From Paenibacillus sp. SYP-B3998 (GTDB lineage Bacteria > Bacillota > Bacilli > Paenibacillales > NBRC-103111), in the NCBI RefSeq assembly GCF_010820665.1, contig NZ_JAAIKC010000007.1:124001-188000 (forward strand): 64,000 nucleotides of DNA, given 5' to 3'. Of this stretch, positions 26,126 to 34,017 are shown one piece after another. Under the pieces are notes generated by a model. It was not told the DNA's origin. It worked only from the letters and a program-made list of their open reading frames with translations, and ran no database searches. Numbering within the stretch: position 1 is the first letter of the stretch; each line of letters opens with the position of its first letter. Made by a program: the position numbers and the translations under genes.

Positions 26126-26740
26126 TCAGCTAAGCATTTTACCTAATGGTCCGTTTTCGTTAATGATATCCTGAATGTCATATACGGAAATCGGGAAATA
26201 AAGGAACCCGTAGACATAGGCAGCGAGTTCATACACCTGGAAGTAAATCACGAGAGCCTTGTCTGCGATATAGTAATCCTGATCCGGGCGAATTGCCTTG
26301 AAATCCACAAGTAAAGGGAGACTTCTTGTTTTAATTTGGGCCTGAATGATAGCTGAGAGTTTGGCCACATAGTTGCTGTTTGGCTTAAACAGATCTTTGA
26401 GCGCATACTGCTTTCCAGTTTGTGTACTAAAGGTCAATGATTTCTGTAGTGTTAATCCATGAGCGCCCCCTGAAAACGCGTAGTTCCACAAGGACAAGCT
26501 CAACACATCTCTTTGATTTGTTTTAAGCTCATAATAGGCCGTTACATCGGTCAGCGGATTTTGCGGATATCCTTGATCATGAAGCAATTGATTAACCGCA
26601 TTGACAATAGCTGTATTCAGTGTTTGCTGAACTGAATTGGACGTTAGCTGCACAACTGCCGGGTATAGCAGATTGAGCTTATCTCGTAGCACTTGGTACG
26701 TTTGTATGTTAACAGGCTTTTCCATGTTTTCATCATCCAT
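26126..26740 (-). CDS. DUF3298/RsiV-like domain protein
   Basis: A 204-residue protein without a signal peptide. The DUF3298 landmark GGAHG is seen in NYAFSGGAHGLTLQKSLTF, followed by ALKDLF. The domain occurs in anti-sigma factor RsiV and PdaC, usually outside the membrane; here the anchor is missing, so it is either cytosolic or truncated. Start uncertain between ATG 26740 and ATG 26725. Confidence 0.75.
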   Translation of the reverse strand: MDDENMEKPVNIQTYQVLRDKLNLLYPAVVQLTSNSVQQTLNTAIVNAVNQLLHDQGYPQNPLTDVTAYYELKTNQRDVLSLSLWNYAFSGGAHGLTLQKSLTFSTQTGKQYALKDLFKPNSNYVAKLSAIIQAQIKTRSLPLLVDFKAIRPDQDYYIADKALVIYFQVYELAAYVYGFLYFPISVYDIQDIINENGPLGKMLS

Positions 26741-26827
26741 TCCTGCATGTTTGTTACAATTTATTCGGATGCTGGGCGAATGGTGTGTAATTTCTCAAGG
26801 ATAATAGGCTGTCGTCTAAAAAACTGC

Positions 26828-26866
26828 TAAAAAAGCGGTAGGAGCGCAGGGCTCCTACCGCTTTTT
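26828..26866. terminator. Strong bidirectional terminator
   Basis: AAAAAAGCGGTAGGAGC pairs perfectly with its complement at 26850-26866, giving a 17-base stem and T-runs on both strands. It ends the 53-residue small-protein gene on the minus strand. Confidence 0.9.
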
Positions 26867-26871
26867 TAGCT

Positions 26872-27033
26872 TTATTGTTGTGTGCTGGATTCATCAGTTT
26901 GGGACGTAGTGGAAGCTTCTTGTAGTTCAGCGGATAATTGTTCTACCTGCTCTTGGGATTTGCTGTCTTCTGCACTTGCTTGAGCAGCATTAATACCATG
27001 ACTAACCACGTCATTGCTATCAGTTGTTGACAT
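26872..27033 (-). CDS. 53-residue Ser/Thr/Gln-rich small protein
   Basis: A short gene with an excellent ribosome site (GAGGAGGTGAT, 8 bases before ATG) and a perfect terminator immediately after. The product is hydrophilic and acidic: MSTTDSNDVVSHGINAAQA, a Glu/Gln-rich centre, and an STTSQTDESSTQQ tail. It looks disordered, like a small spore or stress protein. No known family recognised. The expression signals make the gene believable despite its size. Confidence 0.7.
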   Translation of the reverse strand: MSTTDSNDVVSHGINAAQASAEDSKSQEQVEQLSAELQEASTTSQTDESSTQQ

Positions 27034-27463
27034 GTACAATCACCTCCTCTTCTATAACGAACAAAGTATGCCACGTAATACCCATAATTATGCAGAATTA
27101 GCTTTTTTAATGGAAATTTCGATGGTCATAGATAAGAAAAAATGAAAAAATGGAAGGGGACGTGACTTGGTGATTGGAGCACTTTTGTTAAACAGATGGA
27201 ATTTGTCCCACCAATAGAGGTGCGTGCCATCCATACAAACCGCATTGATCAAAAAATAAAACATGGAGGATTGGAAAAGTGTTTTAGTACCAGGTAGTCT
27301 TATCGCGAATGCGGATGGAACATTTTAATCGTAACTAGGTAATTACGTGGAAAGAATATAGCGCTATAGGAATTGGCTATAGAACAGATAGTTTCCATCT
27401 ACTTCACAAATAAAGGAGAGAGCCTCATAATAGAAGAAAATGGAATAAACGGAGGTGGTGTTC
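27034..27463. other. Region without a supported gene
   Basis: Short frames of 20-33 codons (for example ATG 27195) lack ribosome sites. The sequence has the broken look of a decayed gene but I cannot name one. Confidence 0.35.
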
Positions 27464-28045
27464 ATGGGGAAATTATTCGAAGTCATGCAACCAGAGCATG
27501 AGGCATTCATTGCAAAGCAACATATTTTCTTCGTTGGATCGGCTCCATTGGATGCGGAGGGGCATGTCAATCTTTCACCGAAGGGTCATGACGTGCTGCG
27601 TATTTTATCCCAGACAGAAGTTGCTTATTTGGATTTGACAGGAAGCGGAAACGAAACGAGCGCGCACCTCGAAGAGAATGGGAGAATTACGCTCATGTTC
27701 ACTGCCTTTGACGGGCCTCCTATGATTTTGCGTTTGTATGGAGAAGGTAGGGTAGTTTTGCCGGGTACTTCGGAGTGGGAGAAGCTAGCTCCACGATTTA
27801 CGCTGTTACCGGGCGCTCGTCAGATCATCGTTGTCTCCATTCACGCGGTGAAAACTTCCTGTGGGTTCAGTATTCCCTTTTATAACTATGAAGGTGAAAG
27901 GAACACGCTTCAGCAGTGGGCCGTACATCAAGGCGAGCAAGGGATTAACAAATACCATCGCGAGAAAAATATGATGAGTATGGATGGTTTAGTGACTACG
28001 ATTGGACAAAAGTTATCCACAGGTATTCTAGGAATTGAAGATTGA
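27464..28045 (+). CDS. Pyridoxamine-5'-phosphate-oxidase-fold flavoprotein
   Basis: A 193-residue protein of the PNPOx-like split-barrel family: KQHIFFVGSAPLDAEGHVNLSPKG is the typical FMN-binding opening, followed by YLDLTGSGNETSAHL. It is probably an FMN or F420-type oxidoreductase of unknown substrate, not PdxH itself. ATG 27464 follows GGAGGTGG by 5-6 bases. Convergent with the thioesterase gene at 11 bases. Confidence 0.85.
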   Translation: MGKLFEVMQPEHEAFIAKQHIFFVGSAPLDAEGHVNLSPKGHDVLRILSQTEVAYLDLTGSGNETSAHLEENGRITLMFTAFDGPPMILRLYGEGRVVLPGTSEWEKLAPRFTLLPGARQIIVVSIHAVKTSCGFSIPFYNYEGERNTLQQWAVHQGEQGINKYHREKNMMSMDGLVTTIGQKLSTGILGIED

Positions 28046-28056
28046 GCGGGTCTTAC

Positions 28057-28449
28057 TCATTCAAAATGCTTCCGTAATTGCTCAGGCATTTCACGGCTTT
28101 TACGCGTATGGCTATCCATCGTAACACTGGTAACGAGGGCATCGGCACAGAGGTCGCCACGCTCATTGATGATTTCTTGCTTCAGAACGAAGCTCGAGCG
28201 GCCCATTTTTTCAGGGCGACAGGTAATGGTTAGGCGATCACCTTGTTTGCACTCTTTTTTGTAGTTAATGTTGATGTTGACAGTGACGGTTTGGATACCC
28301 ATGTGGCTGAAAGCATCATAGGGGAGCTCTGAGCGCTCATACCATTCTTCCCGACCCCATTCGAGGTATTCTAAGTATTTGGCGTTATTGACGTGTCCGT
28401 TTATATCGATTTCGGTGGAACGAACAATGATTTCTAGTGTAGATTCCAT
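28057..28449 (-). CDS. 4HBT-family acyl-CoA thioesterase
   Basis: A 130-residue hot-dog-fold protein of the FadM/YbgC class. The signature DINGHVNNAKYLEYLEWGREEW carries the catalytic-region Asp/His. It is likely to hydrolyse acyl-CoA. SD AAAGGAGAG lies close to the ATG. An outward-facing terminator sits just upstream at 28472-28497. Confidence 0.88.
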   Translation of the reverse strand: MESTLEIIVRSTEIDINGHVNNAKYLEYLEWGREEWYERSELPYDAFSHMGIQTVTVNININYKKECKQGDRLTITCRPEKMGRSSFVLKQEIINERGDLCADALVTSVTMDSHTRKSREMPEQLRKHFE

Positions 28450-28471
28450 GAGATAGACTCTCCTTTATTAG

Positions 28472-28497
28472 ACACCTGCGTGGCAGGTGTTTTTTGT
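28472..28497 (+). terminator. Plus-strand terminator behind the thioesterase gene
   Basis: ACACCTGC pairs with GCAGGTGT, then six T. It stops plus-strand transcripts that have read antisense through the whole thioesterase gene from the PNPOx-like gene. Confidence 0.8.
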
Positions 28498-28738
28498 TTT
28501 TAGTTAGCGAACGTGTAAAACGAATTTGATGTTAGTCAGATCGTTGATTTACTTCTGAACAATTCACACAGCATATCTGTAATTGTTGCACTGATATCCT
28601 TGTTTGTCACGCTCTGCTTGACCTTTGTTACGCTCGACTGCTTGGGGAGTAGCGCCTCCTTATCCTATCAGTGTAACGTTACTTTCGTTAGATCGCCAAC
28701 AAGTTGAAAAGGTTCGCATGAAGCTTGATTCATGAAAC

Positions 28739-29037
28739 CACATTGCTTACATGGGTACGGACCTAGAGCATGATTTTATGATTTGGAATCCGAACGGTCG
28801 TGATTGTAGGACTGACCACGAATCATTGTGTGGAAACGATGACCCGAATGGCGGCGGATTTTGGGGTTCACAACGTATCTTGTGGCAGATGTGAAGGCAA
28901 TGTTTGATCGGGCGGGTCCCGATGGAGTGGTGTACGCAGAGGAGCAGGTCCATTGCATGACGCCGGTGAATGTACACGAGAAATTTGCGACGATTGCAAG
29001 TGCGGAGGAGATTATGGAGTGGCTTTCCTCGGTGTGA
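28739..29037 (+). pseudogene. Isochorismatase-family hydrolase remnant with frameshifts
   Basis: Pieces of a cysteine hydrolase can be read in order across three frames: AYMGTDLE, then GIRTVVIVGLTTNHCVET with the catalytic-Cys motif, then TTYLVADVKAMFDRAGPDGV ... FATIASAEEI to a stop at 29037. Shifts lie in the TTT at 28782-28784 and the GGGG at 28863-28866; each looks like a one-base insertion. The N-terminal half is missing or unrecognisable. A decayed YcaC/nicotinamidase-like gene. Confidence 0.75.
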
Positions 29038-29105
29038 GAAGGGTGATAGTTCGCTCTAAGCGGGGAATACTACGATGAAGCTATCTATGAAAAGAGGGGA
29101 TTATT

Positions 29106-30497
29106 ATGGAGCAAGGCTATCGCGTTGAGCGCGATACGATGGGGGAAATCAAAGTGCCTGTGGATAAGTTGTGGGGCGCCCAGACGCAGCGCAGCTATGA
29201 GAATTTCAAGATTGGCACAGAGCGGATGCCCTTCCGTCTCATTCAAGCTTTTGCTCTGTTGAAAAAAGCCGCTGCGCAAGTGAATTGCGAGTTGGGCGGC
29301 TTAACGGCAGAGAAAGCAGATGCTATCACGCAAGCGGCGGATGAGATTGTGCAGGGCCGTTGGAACGATGAGTTCCCTCTCGTCGTCTGGCAGACGGGCA
29401 GCGGGACGCAATCGAATATGAACGTTAATGAGGTGATTGCGCACCGCGGGAACGAGCTGTTGGTTGGGGATGGCTTGCGCATTCATCCCAATGATGACGT
29501 GAATCGATCGCAGAGCTCGAACGATACGTTTCCTACGGCGATGCATGTCGCAGGCGTCATCGCCGTGGAGCAGGAACTGCTGCCTGCGCTAGCGTTACTG
29601 CAGGCGACTCTTCAGAGCAAGATGGAGGCCTATGCCTCCATCGTTAAGATCGGGCGCACCCACCTGCAGGATGCGACCCCCCTGACGTTAGGGCAGGAGG
29701 TCAGCGGCTGGTGGGCGATGCTGGAGCAGACTGTGCACATGGTGCGCAGCAGCGTGGACACAATGCGCGAACTGGCCATCGGCGGTACCGCAGTGGGCAC
29801 AGGGCTGAACGCGCATCCGGAGTTCGGAGCGCGAGTTGCCGAAGCGCTTGAACGCGAGACGCAGACGCGCTTCGTCTCGGCGGCGAATAAGTTTCATGCG
29901 CTGACCAGCCATGATCAGATTGTTTACGCACACGGCGCGCTGAAGGCGCTGGCGGCGAACCTGATGAAGATCGCCAACGATGTGCGTTGGCTGGCGAGCG
30001 GCCCCCGGTGTGGGATCGGGGAAATCACGATCCCCGAGAACGAGCCCGGCAGCTCGATCATGCCGGGCAAGGTTAACCCCACCCAGAGCGAGGCGATGAC
30101 GATGGTCGTCTGCCAAGTGATGGGAAACGACGCGGCCATCGGTTTTGCCGCCAGTCAGGGCAACTTCGAGTTGAACGTGTTCAAGCCCGTCATCATTTAT
30201 AACTTCCTGCAATCCGTGCGGCTCTTGGCGGATAGCACGCGCTCCTTCAATGATAATTGTCTCGCAGGTATGGAGCCGAATCGTGAAGCCATTCAGCGTA
30301 ATCTTGAGCAATCGCTTATGCTCGTTACGGCGCTCAATCCCTATATCGGGTATGAGAAGGCGGCGAGCATCGCGAAGAGGGCCCATAAGGAAGGGCTGAC
30401 GTTAAAAGAGTCTGCTGTGCGCAGCGGCTATTTGACGGCAGAGCAGTTCGACAGCTATGTGCGTCCAGAAGAGATGGTGCATCCGAAGGAGACTTAG
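29106..30497 (+). CDS. fumC: Class II fumarate hydratase
   Basis: A 463-residue TCA-cycle enzyme interconverting fumarate and malate. The superfamily signature [15 protein letters not shown] is present, with [11 protein letters not shown], the substrate-site [14 protein letters not shown], and [16 protein letters not shown]. The length is standard. SD GAGGGG lies 8 bases upstream. The coding strand is GC-rich. No partner genes; the next minus-strand genes are cold-shock genes. Confidence 0.97.
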   Translation: MEQGYRVERDTMGEIKVPVDKLWGAQTQRSYENFKIGTERMPFRLIQAFALLKKAAAQVNCELGGLTAEKADAITQAADEIVQGRWNDEFPLVVWQTGSGTQSNMNVNEVIAHRGNELLVGDGLRIHPNDDVNRSQSSNDTFPTAMHVAGVIAVEQELLPALALLQATLQSKMEAYASIVKIGRTHLQDATPLTLGQEVSGWWAMLEQTVHMVRSSVDTMRELAIGGTAVGTGLNAHPEFGARVAEALERETQTRFVSAANKFHALTSHDQIVYAHGALKALAANLMKIANDVRWLASGPRCGIGEITIPENEPGSSIMPGKVNPTQSEAMTMVVCQVMGNDAAIGFAASQGNFELNVFKPVIIYNFLQSVRLLADSTRSFNDNCLAGMEPNREAIQRNLEQSLMLVTALNPYIGYEKAASIAKRAHKEGLTLKESAVRSGYLTAEQFDSYVRPEEMVHPKET

Positions 30498-30806
30498 CGG
30501 CTGTGAAGGCGTGTACGTCATCATTCTTCCACATCGTACAAAGACAAACAGCTGAATGTCTTTCTTCACATCAGACACCTACACAATACAAGATGGCACG
30601 GTTGTTACATTTCGCGGGGGAAATGTCATTCGTAAGGTGAAAATTGTGCCAGAAAATGCATCTGAATGTGTGGCCAATTTGTTAGGTCGAAAACGGGTGA
30701 CAATCGATAATTCTTCAGAGAAGGTTGAATCAATTTGGCATGATGTATTCGAGCATTGCCCCAGATCCTTTAGTGCCGTCTATATAGCAACTTTACCAAG
30801 ACCAGG
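30498..30806. other. Region downstream of fumC; doubtful open frame
   Basis: A frame opens at ATG 30556 and would run to 31119 (187 codons), but it has no SD, crosses the strong terminator at 30807-30851 and covers ydjO on the other strand. Its first 85 codons (YTIQDGTVVTFRGG ...) look protein-like, so a short or decayed gene there is possible. Confidence 0.35.
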
Positions 30807-30851
30807 AGAAAAGCCCTTGCCAACTCCGATAGGAGCAGCAAGGGCTTTTCT
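30807..30851. terminator. Bidirectional terminator between fumC and ydjO
   Basis: AGAAAAGCCCTTGC pairs perfectly with its complement (30838-30851), with an inner CTCC/GGAG stem. The symmetric A- and T-rich arms could stop both strands. Confidence 0.85.
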
Positions 30852-30914
30852 TTGGTCGGACTTCCCTATGGGGAAGTGTGAAGAGAGGAGGCAAGTCCCC
30901 CTCCTTCTGAATAA

Positions 30915-31115
30915 TCATCTTCTGCTGCTTGTGTTCGATAAGGTGGGGAGCATCTTTAAATCCTTCACCATAGACGAACTACAAATTGGACATACGGGAC
31001 TATCATCGAATGAGAAGTTATCCCGCATCCAGCATGAGCACTGCTCGGTGCTGCAAGTCCAGATGCTAGTTTGTTCTTCTGGTACAGGTTCCAACGATTT
31101 CTTTGAAAAATACAA
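30915..31115 (-). CDS. ydjO: Cold-inducible YdjO-type zinc protein
   Basis: A 66-residue protein with two Cys pairs: WTCSTEQCSCWMRDNFSF and CPICSS, the treble-clef pattern of Bacillus YdjO. TTG 31115 follows AAGGAGGAG by 7 bases. It lies downstream of the csp gene on the same strand, the usual pairing for this cold-induced protein. The role is unknown beyond induction in the cold. Confidence 0.9.
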   Translation of the reverse strand: MYFSKKSLEPVPEEQTSIWTCSTEQCSCWMRDNFSFDDSPVCPICSSSMVKDLKMLPTLSNTSSRR

Positions 31116-31179
31116 TTGAACTCCTCCTTGTCGTGTAGACTCAGACTCGCAAGCAGCTTAAAGCATATGTGGTGAAGGA

Positions 31180-31380
31180 CTACAGCTTGACTACATTTTC
31201 AGCTTGTGGTCCGCGGTTACCTTGAACAACTTCAAATTGAACACGCTCACCTTCATCCAAACTTTTGAAACCTTCACCTGTAATGGCGCTGAAATGGACG
31301 AATACGTCTTTACCGCCTTCGACTTCAATGAACCCGAAACCTTTTTCTGCATTAAACCATTTTACCGTACCTGTTTCCAT
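31180..31380 (-). CDS. Cold-shock protein, CspA family
   Basis: A 66-residue single-strand nucleic-acid-binding OB fold: [20 protein letters not shown] holds RNP1 and [10 protein letters not shown] holds RNP2. It acts as an RNA chaperone. ATG 31380 is the start (METGTVKWF); the frame runs back 7 codons but GGAGG lies about 11 bases upstream of this ATG. A leader of over 70 bases precedes it, as is common for csp genes. Confidence 0.97.
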   Translation of the reverse strand: METGTVKWFNAEKGFGFIEVEGGKDVFVHFSAITGEGFKSLDEGERVQFEVVQGNRGPQAENVVKL

Positions 31381-31596
31381 GTTTACAAAAACCTCCAACA
31401 ATAATTTGTGCGTAGACGGCCCGACCTTTTCGATCTGGACAATTTGTTAACGCAGCTTTGATAATATATCCAATTTATCCAGAGCTTATTCCACTTTTAA
31501 TAAAAAACTCGCAAAGATTCCAGCGGAGCTACGTCACAAGACAGACTCTTGCTTCGTCTCAAGTAGTATCAAGGGATTTGAAAGGGGATATGGCGC

Positions 31597-32811
31597 ATGG
31601 AGCAGCATATCGTTATTGTTGGTGGAGGTTATGCAGGTCTTAACCTTGTAAGCTCGTTGCAGAAGCAGTTCACGGGTCAAAGAGGAATGAGGATCACCTT
31701 ACTCGATAAAGAAACTTTTCATCTCAGGAAAGTGCTGCTTTTTCAAGGGGCAGTGGAGGGAACTGCACTAAAAATCCCATTCTCCACTTATTTCGATGGA
31801 ACGATCGAGGTCATACAGGGCGAGCTGTCTGGAGTAGAACAGCAACAAAAACGAATCGGAATCAAGCTTCCGAATGGACAAACGGAATCGCTTCAATATG
31901 ATAGGCTCATTCTATGTCTGGGTAGTAGGGTCGTTTCGGCTGCGCCAGAGCAGGGAGGTCACTCTTTAACGGATACGGACAGCAGCGAAATGATTAGAGT
32001 GCAGCTGGAACGGAACGTCCGCGATGCTCAGCTGGCAGCGCGGGTGTCCGAACGGCAGAGGCTCCTATCTGTAGCTGTGGTAGGCAGCGGAATTACGGGT
32101 ATTGAGACCGCCAGCGTACTAGCCTGCGGTCTGAGACGCAAGGCGGTAGCCGCTGGACTGGACCCAACACTGATCAGCGTCACGCTAATCGGCTCGCAGG
32201 CGAGACTGCTCGAAGCAGCGCCGCCACACGTGAGCCAGCGGCTCGAAAAGGAGCTGGGCGAGCTTGGTGTCCACATCCTGCATGGTGCTAGAGCGGAGGC
32301 CTTCCGCGATGGCGCCGTGCTGCTGCGAGATGGCGCTAGCTTACCTGTTGGCGCCTGTGTTTGGACGTTGGGGCTGCGTCCGAATCCGCTAGTTCAGCAG
32401 CTTGGTCTCCCTCTAGAGGGGAATGGTAAGTTGATGGTGGACGAACGCTACCATGTCAAAGGGTGTGAGCATGTATACGCCATTGGCGATTGTGCTCATG
32501 TGTTTGATCCTTTAACAGGCAAAGCTGATGGCATGACATGCAAGGAAGCTATTCCTCAAGCGACGCGTCTTGCTAAGATTATTAAGGCTGAACTCGCTGG
32601 AGAAAAGGGCCCGGCGCATGAAGCCTATATGAATTTATTTTGCATCGGGCTTGGCCCGGAAAAGGGCTTCATTTGGATTCAAAAATGGGGAATGAATATC
32701 GTCCTCACTGGAAAGCTAGGGCGCCAAGTTCGTAAGTTGACGTGGGATATGGCTAGTCTGATGAGCCGTAAAGTTGTAGAGCACCTGCAAGTGGAAGCTG
32801 GTAGGAAATAG
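31597..32811 (+). CDS. Type II NADH dehydrogenase-like FAD oxidoreductase
   Basis: A 404-residue pyridine-nucleotide-disulfide-oxidoreductase-family protein. The FAD Rossmann motif is IVIVGGGYAGLN; the second Rossmann motif is AVVGSGITGIETA; VYAIGDCAHV is the C-terminal FAD-binding motif. This fits NDH-2, which passes electrons from NADH to menaquinone without pumping protons. The usual C-terminal amphipathic region is short, so membrane contact is uncertain. SD GAAAGGGG. Monocistronic. Confidence 0.88.
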   Translation: MEQHIVIVGGGYAGLNLVSSLQKQFTGQRGMRITLLDKETFHLRKVLLFQGAVEGTALKIPFSTYFDGTIEVIQGELSGVEQQQKRIGIKLPNGQTESLQYDRLILCLGSRVVSAAPEQGGHSLTDTDSSEMIRVQLERNVRDAQLAARVSERQRLLSVAVVGSGITGIETASVLACGLRRKAVAAGLDPTLISVTLIGSQARLLEAAPPHVSQRLEKELGELGVHILHGARAEAFRDGAVLLRDGASLPVGACVWTLGLRPNPLVQQLGLPLEGNGKLMVDERYHVKGCEHVYAIGDCAHVFDPLTGKADGMTCKEAIPQATRLAKIIKAELAGEKGPAHEAYMNLFCIGLGPEKGFIWIQKWGMNIVLTGKLGRQVRKLTWDMASLMSRKVVEHLQVEAGRK

Positions 32812-32835
32812 AATGCAGATAAGCAAAAACGACCA

Positions 32836-32865
32836 TTGACTAAATAGTTAGAATTGTCTTACAAT
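32836..32865 (+). promoter_or_regulatory. Promoter of the CBS-domain gene
   Basis: TTGACT (32836-32841) and TACAAT (32860-32865) with an 18-base spacer, about 40 bases ahead of the start codon. Confidence 0.6.
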
Positions 32866-32876
32866 TTTATTGTAAG
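32858..32876. promoter_or_regulatory. Perfect inverted repeat over the -10 of the CBS gene
   Basis: CTTACAAT and ATTGTAAG flank TTT. The repeat covers the -10 hexamer and the predicted start, which suggests a repressor site. No regulator is identified. Confidence 0.5.
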
Positions 32877-32903
32877 CTTCCTTTTGAAAAGGGGGATGGA
32901 CCA

Positions 32904-33374
32904 ATGAATGCGTCAGACATTATGGTTTCTAAGGTTGTTAAGGTTTTGGAAGGGGATACGATTCGGACGGTTCTGGACAAATTCGTATCCCATCGTATCG
33001 GTGGCATGCCTATAGTTAACCACTGCAATGAAATTAAAGGGTATATTAGCGATGGCGATATTATGCGTGGTATCGGTTCACAGTCTAAGGTTATTGTAGT
33101 ATCTCCGTTCTTTATATCTTCTTGGTTGGATACACAAACGATGGAAGATAAGTATCGCGACATGATGGAAACAACCGTGATGGAAATTGCGACGAAAAAG
33201 GTCGTTACGGTCAGTATAGCTATGCCCGCGGATGAAGTCGCTTCCATTCTTGGCAGAAGGCATCTTAAGAAGGTTGTTGTGGAGAAAAACGGAGGCTATT
33301 TGGCAGGCATTATAAGTCGGGGAGATATGATGCGTTTTCTTAATGATCAGTTTTTGCATAAGCGATTAAGTTAA
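32904..33374 (+). CDS. Tandem CBS-domain protein
   Basis: A 156-residue protein consisting only of two CBS domains: DIMVSKVVKVLEGDTI ... GYISDGDIMRG, then MEIATKKVVTVSIAMPADEV ... GIISRGDMMRFL. Such pairs sense adenine nucleotides or other ligands and regulate partners; the partner is unknown. SD AAGGGGGAT. Its promoter carries an inverted repeat on the -10. Confidence 0.9.
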   Translation: MNASDIMVSKVVKVLEGDTIRTVLDKFVSHRIGGMPIVNHCNEIKGYISDGDIMRGIGSQSKVIVVSPFFISSWLDTQTMEDKYRDMMETTVMEIATKKVVTVSIAMPADEVASILGRRHLKKVVVEKNGGYLAGIISRGDMMRFLNDQFLHKRLS

Positions 33375-33414
33375 CGGGCCCCCTGAATAAAGGAACTGGT
33401 CAGTCCTATTAATT

Positions 33415-33466
33415 AAAAAACTCGTCTATCCAAAGGTCGCAATGACCTGTGGAGAGGCGAGTTTTT
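33415..33466. terminator. Bidirectional terminator
   Basis: AAAAAACTCG ... CGAGTTTTT with an inner AGGTC/GACCT stem, between the convergent CBS and His-rich genes. Confidence 0.85.
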
Positions 33467-33469
33467 AGT

Positions 33470-33877
33470 TTATCCTAGTAGTAGGATTACAAGCAATTCA
33501 AATAGCACGAGTGTCATAATTTGATTATAGGCCGCTGGAGAGTAGATAGGGCGATGCTGCCCAGATGGATGTTGAACGAACGGAAGATGATGCCCATGAT
33601 GAGGGTGGTGTCCATGTGGGTGCACATGAATGTGAGCATGGTGTCCGTCTACATGAACTAGTGTTCCTTGATACGTATGCCCATCTATGGTCTGAACGTG
33701 GATGTGGTGACCGACATGAGGGTGTAGGGCAGCGTGTATGGCATGCTGCTTTTGTTTCATCATCGGTGTCCATGACGGTTCTGCCTGATAAATAACTTGA
33801 TGCGTAGGTCGCAGCTGTGTTTCTTGCGGACTGGGTTGCTCTTGGTAATCTTGTTGATTCGGTGGATTCGTATACAT
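33470..33877 (-). CDS. His- and Pro-rich protein with C-terminal hydrophobic tail
   Basis: A 135-residue protein. The N-terminus is Gln/Pro-rich. The middle (about residues 48-108) is very rich in His: GHHIHVQTIDGHTYQGTLVH reads as one LSm/SH3-like strand pair, followed by HPHGHHPHHGHH. The C-terminus is a hydrophobic helix (MTLVLFELLVILLLG). Metal binding is likely; spore-coat or envelope location is inferred. SD AAGGAGCG. No named family. Confidence 0.75.
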   Translation of the reverse strand: MYTNPPNQQDYQEQPSPQETQLRPTHQVIYQAEPSWTPMMKQKQHAIHAALHPHVGHHIHVQTIDGHTYQGTLVHVDGHHAHIHVHPHGHHPHHGHHLPFVQHPSGQHRPIYSPAAYNQIMTLVLFELLVILLLG

Positions 33878-34017
33878 GAGGCTTCGCTCCTTTTTCGTAC
33901 TGCTGTCCCTGGGAACAGCACGTCGTTTGCCTAGTTCCTTACTAGACTATTCAGACATTCGAAAAAGGGAACAGGCGGACACCTAGGTCCGCCTAATATT
34001 GCTAAATTGCCAACGTT

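Noticed and set aside
28747..28977. Minus-strand frames opposite the isochorismatase remnant
   Set aside because: The plus strand shows clear homology to a known family; the minus frames are shadows.
29688..30386. 232-codon minus-strand frame inside fumC
   Set aside because: An antisense shadow from GC-rich codon use in fumC; no SD or domain.
30556..31119. 187-codon plus-strand frame over ydjO
   Set aside because: No SD, contains a strong bidirectional terminator and runs antisense across the well-supported ydjO.
22293..33466. Two hairpins with similar wording (CTCG ... TCGCAATGAC ... CGAG) as a dispersed repeat
   Set aside because: Only the terminator-type stem and a short loop are similar; too little for a repeat family.
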